The notes beneath the pieces are model-generated. The model did no database searches, was not told the origin of the DNA, and was given only the letters and a program-made list of their open reading frames with translations. A stretch of 64,000 nucleotides of DNA from UBA1926 sp036732005. GTDB taxonomy: Bacteria; Planctomycetota; Phycisphaerae; Phycisphaerales; UBA1924. The stretch's first letter is position 1. Each line of letters opens with the position of its first letter. Positions 34,383-42,907 of the stretch are shown here, piece by piece. The translations under genes and the position numbers were made by a program. The stretch is taken from the NCBI GenBank assembly GCA_036732005.1, contig DAINDF010000013.1, positions 21,442 to 85,441 of the forward strand, written 5' to 3'.

Positions 34383-35957
34383 ATGCGAGAGGCCGTGATC
34401 GCCGTGTGTGTTGTTCTGGGCCTGATGGCTCCGGTCGCGGTGGCGTCACGGCTGCTGCCGGCGCAGGTGCTGGTTGTCTATGACAGCCGGGTGGGGGACA
34501 GCGTCGCGGTCGCGGAGTTCTACGCGGGTTCGGCGAAGGTGCCCGGGGGGACGGGCGGCGAGCCGGGGGTGCACCAGGGGCTCGAGGTGTTCGATCTCGC
34601 GTCGGCCGGGTTGCCGGTGACGGCGACGAACGGCACGATCATGTACCCGAACTACAAGGCGCAGATCCGCGACCCGATCCGGACGCACCTGGAGGCGAGC
34701 GGGCTGGTGTACCGCATCCGGTGCATCGTGCTATGCAAGGGGCTGCCGCACCGGATCGACGACCCGGACAACCCCGGCGCGGGTGATGTCCCCTCGACCT
34801 TCGGGACGGTGTGGGGCAGCGGGCGGGCGCGGGCGGCGTCGGTCGACAGCGAGCTGACCGTGCTCTGGCAGGATCTCGACGAGACGAATGTCGACATTTT
34901 CCGCACGGCCGAGAAGGGGTACATCCGCAACCCCATGTGGCGGCAGGCCCGCCCGGTGAACACCTGGTCGAACCGGTTCATCCGGGAGGAGAAGAACTGG
35001 GTGTGGCTCGCGGCGGGGAAGACCTCGACGACGACGGGGGAGGAGCCGGCGGGGCTGCTGACTCCGGGGGACATCCTGCTGGTCTGCCGGCTGGACGGGC
35101 ACTCGGTCGCGGATGTGCGCGCGATGGTCGGTCGGGCGCAGGGGCTCATTTACGATGTCGACAACTCGGCGTTCGTGCTCGACGAGAGCGACTCGAACGG
35201 CGTGGCGGACGAGGAGCCCAACAGCGAGCTCGACAATGTGATGGACCCGGTGAGCCGGGACGACGACTACGAGACGGCGCGGGATGTGTTGCTGGCGGAC
35301 GGTCGGTTCGACCCGGCGCTGGTGAAGTACGACGCGGAGCGGACGGTCTCGCACTTCTCGGTGGGGCCGAACATCGACTTCGGGGGCCAGGGGCTGCTGA
35401 TCACCGACCCGGTGGTGCTGCTGACGCACTACGGGCGGAACCACATCGGGCGACCCGCGACGAACCTGGACCGGTACGAGGAGTCGTTCAACCTCGCGCC
35501 GGGGGCGGTGTTCAGCACGATGGAGTCGTTCAACGGGCGGGCGTTCAACGGGCTGGGGACGCTGATCCAGCAGGCGCAGGTGGCGGACTTCATCGGCGCG
35601 GGGGGGACCTTCGGGATCGGGATGGTCTACGAGCCGTTCGCGCAGACGGTGCCGGACAGCAACCGCCTGGTGCGTGCGTTCTTCCTGGGCCGGCTGTCGT
35701 GGGCGGAGGCGGCGTACAGCGCGATCCCGGCGATCTCGTGGATGCATGTGGTGGTGGGCGACCCGCTGGCGTCGGCGATCGCGTCGAGCGAGGACATCAA
35801 CGGGGACGGGCGGCTCGATATCGAGGACCTGTACGCGTACGAGCAGAACCCGTCGGACCTGAACCGGGACGGCGTGGCGGACGCGGCGGACCGGGAGTTG
35901 CTGACCAACGCGATCCGCGTGCCGGAGCAGCAGACCTTTGATGCGGGGCGGCGGTAG
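34383..35957 (+). CDS. TIGR03790-family exported protein with calcium-loop tail
   Basis: A 524-residue exported protein. A signal peptide (V-C-V-V-L-G-L-M-A-P-V-A-V-A-S, about residues 8-22) is followed by V-L-V-V-Y-D-S-R-V-G-D-S-V-A-V-A-E-F-Y and, later, C-I-V-L-C-K-G-L-P-H-R-I. This combination is what I know as the TIGR03790 family of planctomycetes and relatives; function unknown. The C-terminus carries two EF-hand/dockerin-like loops, D-I-N-G-D-G-R-L-D-I-E-D-L and D-L-N-R-D-G-V-A-D-A-A-D, but not the Gly-Cys ending of the GC-type dockerins. The open frame extends much farther upstream only through the divergent genes. Confidence 0.8.
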   Translation: MREAVIAVCVVLGLMAPVAVASRLLPAQVLVVYDSRVGDSVAVAEFYAGSAKVPGGTGGEPGVHQGLEVFDLASAGLPVTATNGTIMYPNYKAQIRDPIRTHLEASGLVYRIRCIVLCKGLPHRIDDPDNPGAGDVPSTFGTVWGSGRARAASVDSELTVLWQDLDETNVDIFRTAEKGYIRNPMWRQARPVNTWSNRFIREEKNWVWLAAGKTSTTTGEEPAGLLTPGDILLVCRLDGHSVADVRAMVGRAQGLIYDVDNSAFVLDESDSNGVADEEPNSELDNVMDPVSRDDDYETARDVLLADGRFDPALVKYDAERTVSHFSVGPNIDFGGQGLLITDPVVLLTHYGRNHIGRPATNLDRYEESFNLAPGAVFSTMESFNGRAFNGLGTLIQQAQVADFIGAGGTFGIGMVYEPFAQTVPDSNRLVRAFFLGRLSWAEAAYSAIPAISWMHVVVGDPLASAIASSEDINGDGRLDIEDLYAYEQNPSDLNRDGVADAADRELLTNAIRVPEQQTFDAGRR

Positions 35958-36146
35958 GAGGCGGGCGTGAAGAGCGCGCCTCGGCGCCCTCGGCGCGGAC
36001 CCTCGCGGGCGTGCGTTCGGAGGTTGAGGCCGCCGCCGGATGCCCGTGGTATTCGTGACCAATGTAAACTTCCTGGATCCTCCGGGCATGCTCGCGGCGC
36101 CGAGGACCCGTGGTTTCCGCAGCGGATATGGCATGGGCGGGGTTGC

Positions 36147-36962
36147 ATGCGGTTGATCCAGAAGTTTCGATGGGCCGTCGGAAACGCTGTTGACGCGGTT
36201 TTCGGGCGGGTCAGACCCGGCGCCGGCCTGACGGCCTTTCGGCCCGGGCGTCGGGATACATTTGGGACGCTCGGCTGCGTGGTTCGGGTCGGGGGAAAGC
36301 GGTACGGCCTCACCTGCGAGCATGTGGTCTACGGAGCCCAGGCTCGGGCGGAGGTCAGGAGTTACTCCTACCGATCGAGGCGGATCGGCGGCGTGATCGG
36401 GGAGATCGCGAGGACCGGGGGTCTGGTTGTCGGCGGGCATCTGAACCAGGCGGACTACGCGTTGCTCGAGCTCTCGACGAGCACTTGGGTAAGCGGCCGG
36501 TTCCCGGAGCCGATTGGGAGATTGAGCCCGGGGGTTTTCTCAACCAAGGGGCTGGCCATCCGAGCCAGTGGGGCTCTCGATGGGGCGGTGCCGGTGCAGA
36601 TGATCGGGGCCAAGTCGCGTTGGGTGGCCGGGGTCGCATCGGGAGTGTTCACGCCGGTCACATTCCGCCTCGATGACGGTCGTTTCGAGTTTGTTAGATT
36701 CGCGCCGATCTGCATTGAGGTGACGGCGGTTCCGGAACAGGGGAGCCAGCACATCGATTTCTGCGACGAGGGGGATTCGGGGGCGCTCGTGGTCACGCGA
36801 GAGCCGGGCGGGGGCAGGCCTCGGCCACTGGGATTGCTGATCTCGAAGAGCGCGGATCGTTCGGATGGAGGTCCGATCATGCGTCGGGGGTACGCGGTCC
36901 CGGTCGAGCGGGTCCTCTCGGCGATCTCGGGCGGGACGATATCGGTGAGCATCGAGGGCTAG
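36147..36962 (+). CDS. trypsin-fold serine protease-like protein
   Basis: A 271-residue protein starting MRLIQKF. It carries a possible chymotrypsin-type triad: His in Y-G-L-T-C-E-H-V-V-Y-G (about residue 58), Asp in N-Q-A-D-Y-A-L-L-E-L (about 99) and Ser in F-C-D-E-G-D-S-G-A-L-V-V (about 213). G-D-S-G is the classic nucleophile motif. There is no convincing signal peptide, so it may act inside the cell. Overall similarity to known trypsin families is weak. Codon use is less GC-biased than in surrounding genes. A small membrane protein gene with its own promoter-like sequence follows. Confidence 0.65.
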   Translation: MRLIQKFRWAVGNAVDAVFGRVRPGAGLTAFRPGRRDTFGTLGCVVRVGGKRYGLTCEHVVYGAQARAEVRSYSYRSRRIGGVIGEIARTGGLVVGGHLNQADYALLELSTSTWVSGRFPEPIGRLSPGVFSTKGLAIRASGALDGAVPVQMIGAKSRWVAGVASGVFTPVTFRLDDGRFEFVRFAPICIEVTAVPEQGSQHIDFCDEGDSGALVVTREPGGGRPRPLGLLISKSADRSDGGPIMRRGYAVPVERVLSAISGGTISVSIEG

Positions 36963-36980
36963 GGGTCAGCACGATTTTGG

Positions 36981-37008
36981 TTGGAGATCCCCGGTATTGG
37001 GGTAGAAT
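36981..37008 (+). promoter_or_regulatory. promoter-like sequence before the 37165 gene
   Basis: TTGGAG (36981-36986) and TAGAAT (37003-37008) are spaced by 16 bases, a good match to a sigma70-type promoter, in an AT-rich island between the protease-like gene and the next small gene. Confidence 0.4.
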
Positions 37009-37164
37009 AAGGGGGACGCGCAGGTCCGCGATGCTCCTGGCAGGGTAGGATTCGAGTGATTTGTTGTGGTGTTCGCGCGTCTCGATTTCTCGGGGGGGCT
37101 CTCGAAGTGTCGATAGGGAGAGGCGCTTCGGGATGCTGGTTGCCGACTGCGGGGAGAAAGCAGC

Positions 37165-37551
37165 ATGCATCGACACGAGATCACCTTCGACGAAGCGGAG
37201 AGAATCCTCCGAGAATCGGGCGCAGAGTTTCGGGATCTTCCGGAAATCAACGCGATCGGGATCGCCGAGCGTGACAGGCAGTTGCGGTTTGTTGTTTCTG
37301 TGCGGCCCGGGGGGACCTTTGAACGCCTGAAGGCGGAGTACGCCGGCAAGGAGATCGGCGGCTGCCCGGTTTGGATCGAGCAGGGCGAGATGGTCGCGCT
37401 GTCCGGAGAGGTCGGCGTGGCGCGTCCACGGATCTGGAACAGCAATGGCACCCCGGTGCGTCGCCAGTCGACAATCCGTTGGATTGTCGGCGCGATCGTC
37501 GCGGGGCTGGCGGGGATTCTCGCGCTCGCGGCCCTGACTTCGAGCGGCTGA
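37165..37551 (+). CDS. small protein with C-terminal transmembrane helix, unknown function
   Basis: A 128-residue protein with GGGGAG eight bases before its ATG. The first 75 residues look like a compact alpha/beta domain (I-T-F-D-E-A-E-R-I-L-R-E-S-G; L-R-F-V-V-S-V-R-P-G-G), followed by a linker and one transmembrane helix (about 104-124). The order of domain, linker and tail anchor suggests a cytoplasmic domain on the membrane. It lies 202 bases after the trypsin-like gene on the same strand and shares its lower GC. I do not recognise it. Confidence 0.6.
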   Translation: MHRHEITFDEAERILRESGAEFRDLPEINAIGIAERDRQLRFVVSVRPGGTFERLKAEYAGKEIGGCPVWIEQGEMVALSGEVGVARPRIWNSNGTPVRRQSTIRWIVGAIVAGLAGILALAALTSSG

Positions 37552-37572
37552 GGTGCGGGCGTCTGGTTCCGC

Positions 37573-38502
37573 TTACTCCGGCGACTCAATTCTGGCCCGC
37601 CTTCGGTTCGGGTGGATCGCGGTCGAGACGCCCCGCTGGTTGTCGAGCGCGTCGGCGCGGTAAGGCCCCTTGTTGACGATGCGGTCCCAGGCGTGCTCGG
37701 CGTTGGCCTTTGAGTACTCGATGCCGACGAAGCGGCGGCCCAGGTGGCGGGCGACGGTCCCCGTCGTGCCCGGGAAGGGGTCGAGAACCATGTCGCCCTC
37801 GTTCGAGCAGGCGCCGATCACGCGGCCCAGGTAGACCTCGGGGAGCTGGTTGTCGTGCTTGTGGCGGCGCTCCTTGTTGTTGCCCTGGATGCGGCCCCAG
37901 TAGGGCCCGTACCAGACATCCATCGGCACGCGGTGCCCCGGGTCCATCCAGCCTTCCTTCTTGGTCTCGGTGCGGGGGTCGCCGTAGATGGCGCGGCGGT
38001 CGGAGACCTCGGCGACGACATCGGGGTTCCAGCGCCGGTCGGGGTGGTCGGGGTTCTTCATGAAGTAGAGGGCGTGGACCTTGGAGTTGATGAAGCGGCT
38101 CCTGGTGTTCTGCCCGAAGCGGTAGTGCCAGATGCACCAGTTGACCAGGTGCATGCCGCGGGCGCGCTTCATGTGGACGACGATCTCGGCGGCCCAGGTG
38201 TCGGGGATGTTGACCCAGAGCGAGCCGTGCTCGGCGAGGCGCTCGGCGGCGAGGTCGAGCCAGGTGTAGGTGAAGTCGAGGTACTCGTCGTCGGGGCGGG
38301 CGTCGTCCCAGGCGTGCCCGGTTTCGTGGCGGTCGTAGTCGCGTTTCCAGTTGAAGGGCGGGTCGGCGAAGATCAGGTCGAAGGCGCCGCCCGGGAGTTT
38401 GGCCATCCACTCGCGGCAGTCGCCGACATAGACCCGGCACAGGGGCTTGGCGCTGGTGTGGTCGGCGGCGGGGAGGCGGAGGGACTCGCGGATCGCGGGC
38501 AT
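37573..38502 (-). CDS. DNA methyltransferase (beta-class, DPPF type)
   Basis: A 309-residue site-specific DNA methyltransferase. Catalytic motif IV is F-A-D-P-P-F-N-W (about residues 45-52), close to the N-terminus, and the S-adenosylmethionine motif I, L-D-P-F-P-G-T-T-G-T, is near the C-terminus (about 243-252). That order marks the beta class, and D-P-P-F favours N6-adenine over N4-cytosine modification. No restriction endonuclease gene is adjacent, so it may be an orphan regulatory methylase or a remnant R-M system. The stop of the kinase gene lies nine bases upstream on the same strand. Its recognition site cannot be read from sequence. Confidence 0.9.
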   Translation of the reverse strand: MPAIRESLRLPAADHTSAKPLCRVYVGDCREWMAKLPGGAFDLIFADPPFNWKRDYDRHETGHAWDDARPDDEYLDFTYTWLDLAAERLAEHGSLWVNIPDTWAAEIVVHMKRARGMHLVNWCIWHYRFGQNTRSRFINSKVHALYFMKNPDHPDRRWNPDVVAEVSDRRAIYGDPRTETKKEGWMDPGHRVPMDVWYGPYWGRIQGNNKERRHKHDNQLPEVYLGRVIGACSNEGDMVLDPFPGTTGTVARHLGRRFVGIEYSKANAEHAWDRIVNKGPYRADALDNQRGVSTAIHPNRRRARIESPE

Positions 38503-38511
38503 GGGCACAGG

Positions 38512-39402
38512 TTAGCGCGGGGCGGTCCGCAGCGCCGCGGGGTCGGCGGGGCGATCGTGCGGCGGGTGGGCGAGCGGGTCGTGCCGGGGCGTGGGGTCGC
38601 CGTGCCGCTCGACGAGACGGGCGACCTCGCGCCAGGCGAGGCGGGCGACCTCGCGTTCGTAGCGGGTCTCGGGGTCGGGGTCGGAGGCGACGGCGAAGGG
38701 GGCGTTGAGCCACTCGTGCCACGCCCAGGATCTGACGACGCGGGCGAGCAGGGCGCGGCGTGGGAGCACCCCCACGCCGAGGGGCTCGAGCACGAGCGGG
38801 AGGAGAGGGTGGTGGGGCCGGCGGCCGACGGTGTCGGAGTCGATGATGGAGAGGCGGCCCGGGTCATCGTCGTCGACGACGATGTTGGAGGGCTTGAGGT
38901 CCTTGGAGTGCAGGCGTTCGGCGTCGAGGGTGGAGACAAGCCTGCCCAGTTCGTGGGCGATCTTGTGCTGGGTCTTGATCGGGAGGTCGCCCCGGGCGAT
39001 CAGCTCGAGCAGGGGCGTCCCGGGGACGGCCTCCATCACCAGGACATCGCACCAGGCGCCGCCGTGCCGGCCCCGAAGCAGGGCCTTGCCGCGTGCGGCG
39101 TGGAAGCCGCGCCGGCTGAGCCGCGCGGCGCCCTTCCATTGCCTGCGGAGACGGCCCAGGTGGAGCATGGACCGCAGGACCTCGAGGGGCGAGCGGAGGG
39201 CGTGGACCTTGACGACGAGCGTCTCGGGCCCGGCGGGCAGGGGCAGGCGGACGCGCCAGAGGGCGCGATCGGGCTTGTCGGAGAGGCATTCGGCGGCGGC
39301 CCAGTCGGCCTCGGCGAAGGCCCGGGCCCACCGCGAGCCGGAGAACCCGTACTCGCGGGCCCGGCGGATGACATGCAGGTGCTGTGTCGGCGGGGTCAGC
39401 AC
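38512..39402 (-). CDS. LPS-core-type kinase (KdkA/WaaP/InaA-like)
   Basis: A 296-residue protein kinase-fold enzyme with a GTG start. The catalytic loop reads L-H-S-K-D-L-K-P-S-N-I-V-V (about residues 164-176), with the Asp and Asn of H-x-D-x4-N, and the metal-binding equivalent of D-F-G is I-I-D-S-D. An upstream V-V-K-V-H supplies the ATP lysine. Such lipopolysaccharide kinases phosphorylate Kdo or heptose in the inner core. The divergent gene is a glycosyltransferase related to LPS-core enzymes, which supports a role in envelope glycolipid. The C-terminal 50 residues are Arg/Pro/His-rich. Confidence 0.8.
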   Translation of the reverse strand: MLTPPTQHLHVIRRAREYGFSGSRWARAFAEADWAAAECLSDKPDRALWRVRLPLPAGPETLVVKVHALRSPLEVLRSMLHLGRLRRQWKGAARLSRRGFHAARGKALLRGRHGGAWCDVLVMEAVPGTPLLELIARGDLPIKTQHKIAHELGRLVSTLDAERLHSKDLKPSNIVVDDDDPGRLSIIDSDTVGRRPHHPLLPLVLEPLGVGVLPRRALLARVVRSWAWHEWLNAPFAVASDPDPETRYEREVARLAWREVARLVERHGDPTPRHDPLAHPPHDRPADPAALRTAPR

Positions 39403-39571
39403 GCGGATAGCCTAGGTTCTGTTCGGCGGACCAACGGGCCCCGACCGTCGGGGGATGGGGGCGCCCTTTCCTCCGCGGAGACCGCGGCCTCACGGCCGCG
39501 GCTCGTCCGATCCCGATGTGTCGGGCCGAACCCGGGTTCGCGGGTTCTTGGTGGGGCCCTGGAGGCGCGGC

Positions 39572-42133
39572 ATGACCGACCCCGAGAGGACAGCGCGAGC
39601 GGAGGCCCCCCTGCCGTTGAGCGTGGTCACGGTCTGCCGGGACAGCGAGTCGACCATCGGCCCGGTGCTGGAGAGCGTGCGGGGGCTGGCGTCGGAGATC
39701 ATCGCCGTCGATTCCGGGTCGAAGGATGGGACCATCGACCTGTGCCGGGCGCATGGGGCGGTGGTCCTGCGGCGGCAGTGGGTTGGGTTCGTCAAGACCA
39801 AGCAGATCGCGCTCGAGGCGGCGGGGCAGGCGTGGGTGCTCCACCTGGACAGCGACGAGCCGGTGATGCCCGACCTGGCCGCGGCGATCCGGGCCCTTGT
39901 CGAGTCGGGCGCGGCCGGGGTCGTGGGGGCGCGGGTGAGGCGGGTGGTCTGGTACCGGGGCGAGCCGCTGCGGCACGCGTGGCAGCCGGAGTGGCGGCTC
40001 CGGCTGGTGCGGCGGGAGCTTGTCGGGCGGGGGCTGGCGAGATGGGGCGGGGTGGACCCGCACGACCAGTTGCTGGTGGACGCCTCGGCGGGGCGGGTGG
40101 TGGACCTCGACGGCGTGCTGCGGCACGACTCGTTTGTGTCGTTCGCGCACCACCTGTCCAAGCAGGTGGGGCACGCGCGGACGGCCGCCGAGGCGCTGCA
40201 CGGGAAGGGCGTCCGGACGAGCCCGGCCAGGTTGGCGCTGAACCCCGTTGGGGCGTTCCTGAAGCAGATCGTGGTCAAGGGGGCGTGGCGCGACGGCCCC
40301 GCCGGGTGGCTGGCGGCGGGCACGACCGCGGCCGGGACGCTGATGAAGCACATGATGCTGATGGAGAAGGGCCTCGGGGCTGGGCCGGCCGGCGCCTATG
40401 GTTTGTCCTCCGGGAGTTCGCCCGATTCGGGCGTTCCCACTCACGAACGCGGGCCGGGCCGATCGGGCCTGGCCGCGCAGCAGGCCGCAATGGTCGGGAA
40501 CACACCAGTGAGCGATGAGTCTGTCGAACATGCGTCGGGCCCCGAGGAGGGCCGGGCTTCGGGCGAGATCGAGGCCAAGGGTGGCGAGGGCGAGGGCCCG
40601 GCGAAGAAGAAGCGTCGTCGTCGTCGTCGTCGCGGCAAGGGCGAGGGGCGTGGGCCCGAATCGGGCGGCGCCCCCGCGGAGGGCCCGGAGGCGGACGGGG
40701 ATATCGGCGAGGACGACCAGCCCGAGGAGGCGCACCGCCTGCGGACGGTCAAGCCCCTGAGCGAGGAGGCCCAGAAGCATGTCTTCAACATGGAGAAGTC
40801 CTTCGCGGACCTTGGGCTCAACGAGCCTCTCCAGCGGGCCCTCGCGGAGGCGGGCTGGACGAACCCGACGAAGATCCAGGGGGCGCTGATCCCGCTGGCG
40901 CTGTCGGGCAAGGATGTGCTGGGGCAGGCCAAGACGGGGAGCGGGAAGACGGCGTCGTTCGGGCTTCCGCTGCTGCACCGCGCGGAGCGGGGCGTGCCGG
41001 TGCAGGCGTTGATCCTGGCGCCGACGCGCGAGCTGGCGGTGCAGATCCGCGACGACCTGACCGAGCTGGGGCGGCACACGGGGCTCACGGCGTGCGCGAT
41101 CTACGGCGGGCAGAAGATCAGCGTGCAGGCGGACCGCCTGAAGCGGGGCCCCGAGATCATCGTGGGCACCCCGGGGCGTGTGCTCGACATGATCGAGCGG
41201 CGGTTCCTCCGGCTGGAGAATGTCCGCTTCAGCGTGCTCGACGAGGTCGACCGGATGTTCGACATCGGGTTCCGCGACGACATCAAGCGGATCCTCGACA
41301 TGCTCCCCAAGCAGCGGCAGACGATCTTCGTCTCGGCCACGCTCTCGGACGAGATCGAGCGGCTGGCGCGGCGGCATATGAACGACCCGGAGCGGCTGAT
41401 CGTCACCTCGGGCTCACTCACGGTGGAGATGGTCAAGCAGCACCACATCCCCGTGCAGCCCTGGGACAAGAAGCGGATGCTGGCGCATGTGCTGACCCAC
41501 GAGGAGCCCGATCTGACGCTGGTGTTCTGCCGGATGAAGCGGACGGTCGACGATGTGGTCAAGTACCTCCAGAAGAAGAACATCGAGGCGCACGCGTTGC
41601 ACGGCGACATGAGCCAGGGCAAGCGGAACCAGACGATGACCAAGTTCCGGCACGGGGTGCTGAGCGTGCTGGTCGCGTCGGACCTGGCCTCGCGGGGTCT
41701 GGATGTCGAGGGCATCACGCATGTGGTGAACTTCGACCTGCCGGACGACCCGGACATCTATGTGCACCGGATCGGGCGGACCGCCCGGGCGGGGCGCGAG
41801 GGCGTGGCGTGGAGCCTGGTGACCCCCGCGCAGGGCTCGCTGCTGACGCAGATCGAGATGCTGATCAACGCGGAGATCCCGGAGCGGGCCTACCCCGACT
41901 TCCAGCCCCGCGAGCAGCCCGAGGACTGGAAGCCCGAGCCCACGGGGGGCAGGCCCATCGCGGAGGTCACGGGCGTCGCGCCGCCGAAGAACCGGCTCGA
42001 CGAATCGGCGCCGCTGCCCTCGGAGGCCGAGCTCTCCGAGGCCGAGCGTGCGGCGAAGTTCCCCGGCGGGGTCGTGCCCTCGAAGATGCCCCCGAAGCGG
42101 CTGCGCGGCAAGGTGCGCACCAAGGGGCGGTGA
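39572..42133 (+). CDS. family 2 glycosyltransferase fused in frame to a DEAD-box RNA helicase
   Basis: One uninterrupted 853-codon frame with GGAGG seven bases before its ATG. Residues 15-265 form a GT2 domain resembling LPS-core WaaE/KdtX enzymes: L-S-V-V-T-V-C-R-D-S-E-S-T, I-I-A-V-D-S-G-S-K-D-G-T and L-D-S-D-E (93-97). Residues 270-395 are a low-complexity linker with a run of eight Arg. A DEAD-box core follows: Q motif; A-K-T-G-S-G-K-T (453-460); P-T-R-E-L; T-P-G-R; L-D-E-V-D (motif II is DEVD); S-A-T; and H-R-I-G-R-T-A-R-A-G. An internal ATG at 40490 or GTG at 40508, both in frame, could start the helicase alone, so these may be two genes lacking a stop between them, or a sequencing frameshift. 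Confidence 0.85.
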   Translation: MTDPERTARAEAPLPLSVVTVCRDSESTIGPVLESVRGLASEIIAVDSGSKDGTIDLCRAHGAVVLRRQWVGFVKTKQIALEAAGQAWVLHLDSDEPVMPDLAAAIRALVESGAAGVVGARVRRVVWYRGEPLRHAWQPEWRLRLVRRELVGRGLARWGGVDPHDQLLVDASAGRVVDLDGVLRHDSFVSFAHHLSKQVGHARTAAEALHGKGVRTSPARLALNPVGAFLKQIVVKGAWRDGPAGWLAAGTTAAGTLMKHMMLMEKGLGAGPAGAYGLSSGSSPDSGVPTHERGPGRSGLAAQQAAMVGNTPVSDESVEHASGPEEGRASGEIEAKGGEGEGPAKKKRRRRRRRGKGEGRGPESGGAPAEGPEADGDIGEDDQPEEAHRLRTVKPLSEEAQKHVFNMEKSFADLGLNEPLQRALAEAGWTNPTKIQGALIPLALSGKDVLGQAKTGSGKTASFGLPLLHRAERGVPVQALILAPTRELAVQIRDDLTELGRHTGLTACAIYGGQKISVQADRLKRGPEIIVGTPGRVLDMIERRFLRLENVRFSVLDEVDRMFDIGFRDDIKRILDMLPKQRQTIFVSATLSDEIERLARRHMNDPERLIVTSGSLTVEMVKQHHIPVQPWDKKRMLAHVLTHEEPDLTLVFCRMKRTVDDVVKYLQKKNIEAHALHGDMSQGKRNQTMTKFRHGVLSVLVASDLASRGLDVEGITHVVNFDLPDDPDIYVHRIGRTARAGREGVAWSLVTPAQGSLLTQIEMLINAEIPERAYPDFQPREQPEDWKPEPTGGRPIAEVTGVAPPKNRLDESAPLPSEAELSEAERAAKFPGGVVPSKMPPKRLRGKVRTKGR

Positions 42134-42229
42134 CCCGCGGGCCCGGGCTCGCCGGGGCGGCATCATGACCGGGACCGCGCGTGGGGCGCGTCTGGACGAA
42201 GGGGATCCCTCGCGCTGCGTCGGCGGCCT

Positions 42230-42907
42230 TCAGTCGGAGGCCCGCTCGGTCTTCCGCCAGGCCCAGTTGTCATCGCGAGCAACGCTGTAGCCGGCCGGAC
42301 GCACAACCTCCGCGCTCGGGATGTCAACCTGCGAGACCGGTACGGTGTAGCCGGGGGATGCGAGGGCCGCGCCGGGGCTGTCGGCGGCCGGGCTGCGCGG
42401 CACCCCTGCGGCATACGAGACGCCACTCACATAGGACGGCGACGGAGCGGACCAGCTGGAAACGGCCACTCGGGTTGTTCCTGTGCCGCCGGAACGCACC
42501 GTGCTTGTGCTGTGGCTGGCGAACGCCCGGGGTTGTGCGGCGGGCTGCCGAGGCGTGGCGGGGCGACCGACAGACGACCGCCAGGAGGTCGCGGGCGGGG
42601 GGGTGCGGCGAACGCTCGCGGCGGTGGAGACGCCGGCGGGCGTGAAGTTCTCCAGCCGATCCTGGGTGTACCGCTGGTGGATTGAGTAGGTGGAGTCGTT
42701 GAACGCGTTCGCCCTGTTGTAGACCATGGTCCCGGTGGCCCGATTGACCGAGTAGATCTCCCGGTTCATCTTGAGATTCGCCCTGTGGGCGTTGACCCTC
42801 CCGGCCGACGAGAGGCTGGCGTCGAGCGCGTACTGGCCGATGGCCATCGTCACGCAGACCGCGATGAGCGCCGCGGGAAGGGCGGCGTGCAGCCGTTGGG
42901 TGCGCAT
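42230..42907 (-). CDS. exported protein of unknown function
   Basis: A 225-residue protein with an N-terminal hydrophobic segment (A-A-L-P-A-A-L-I-A-V-C-V-T-M-A-I-G, about residues 8-24). The rest is Ser/Thr/Pro/Ala-rich and probably disordered, except for a Tyr/Asn-rich patch (N-R-E-I-Y-S-V-N-R-A-T-G-T-M-V-Y-N-R) near residue 50. The ATG shares one base with the FKBP stop (TGATG), so it is coupled to the isomerase gene. No domain is recognised. Confidence 0.6.
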   Translation of the reverse strand: MRTQRLHAALPAALIAVCVTMAIGQYALDASLSSAGRVNAHRANLKMNREIYSVNRATGTMVYNRANAFNDSTYSIHQRYTQDRLENFTPAGVSTAASVRRTPPPATSWRSSVGRPATPRQPAAQPRAFASHSTSTVRSGGTGTTRVAVSSWSAPSPSYVSGVSYAAGVPRSPAADSPGAALASPGYTVPVSQVDIPSAEVVRPAGYSVARDDNWAWRKTERASD

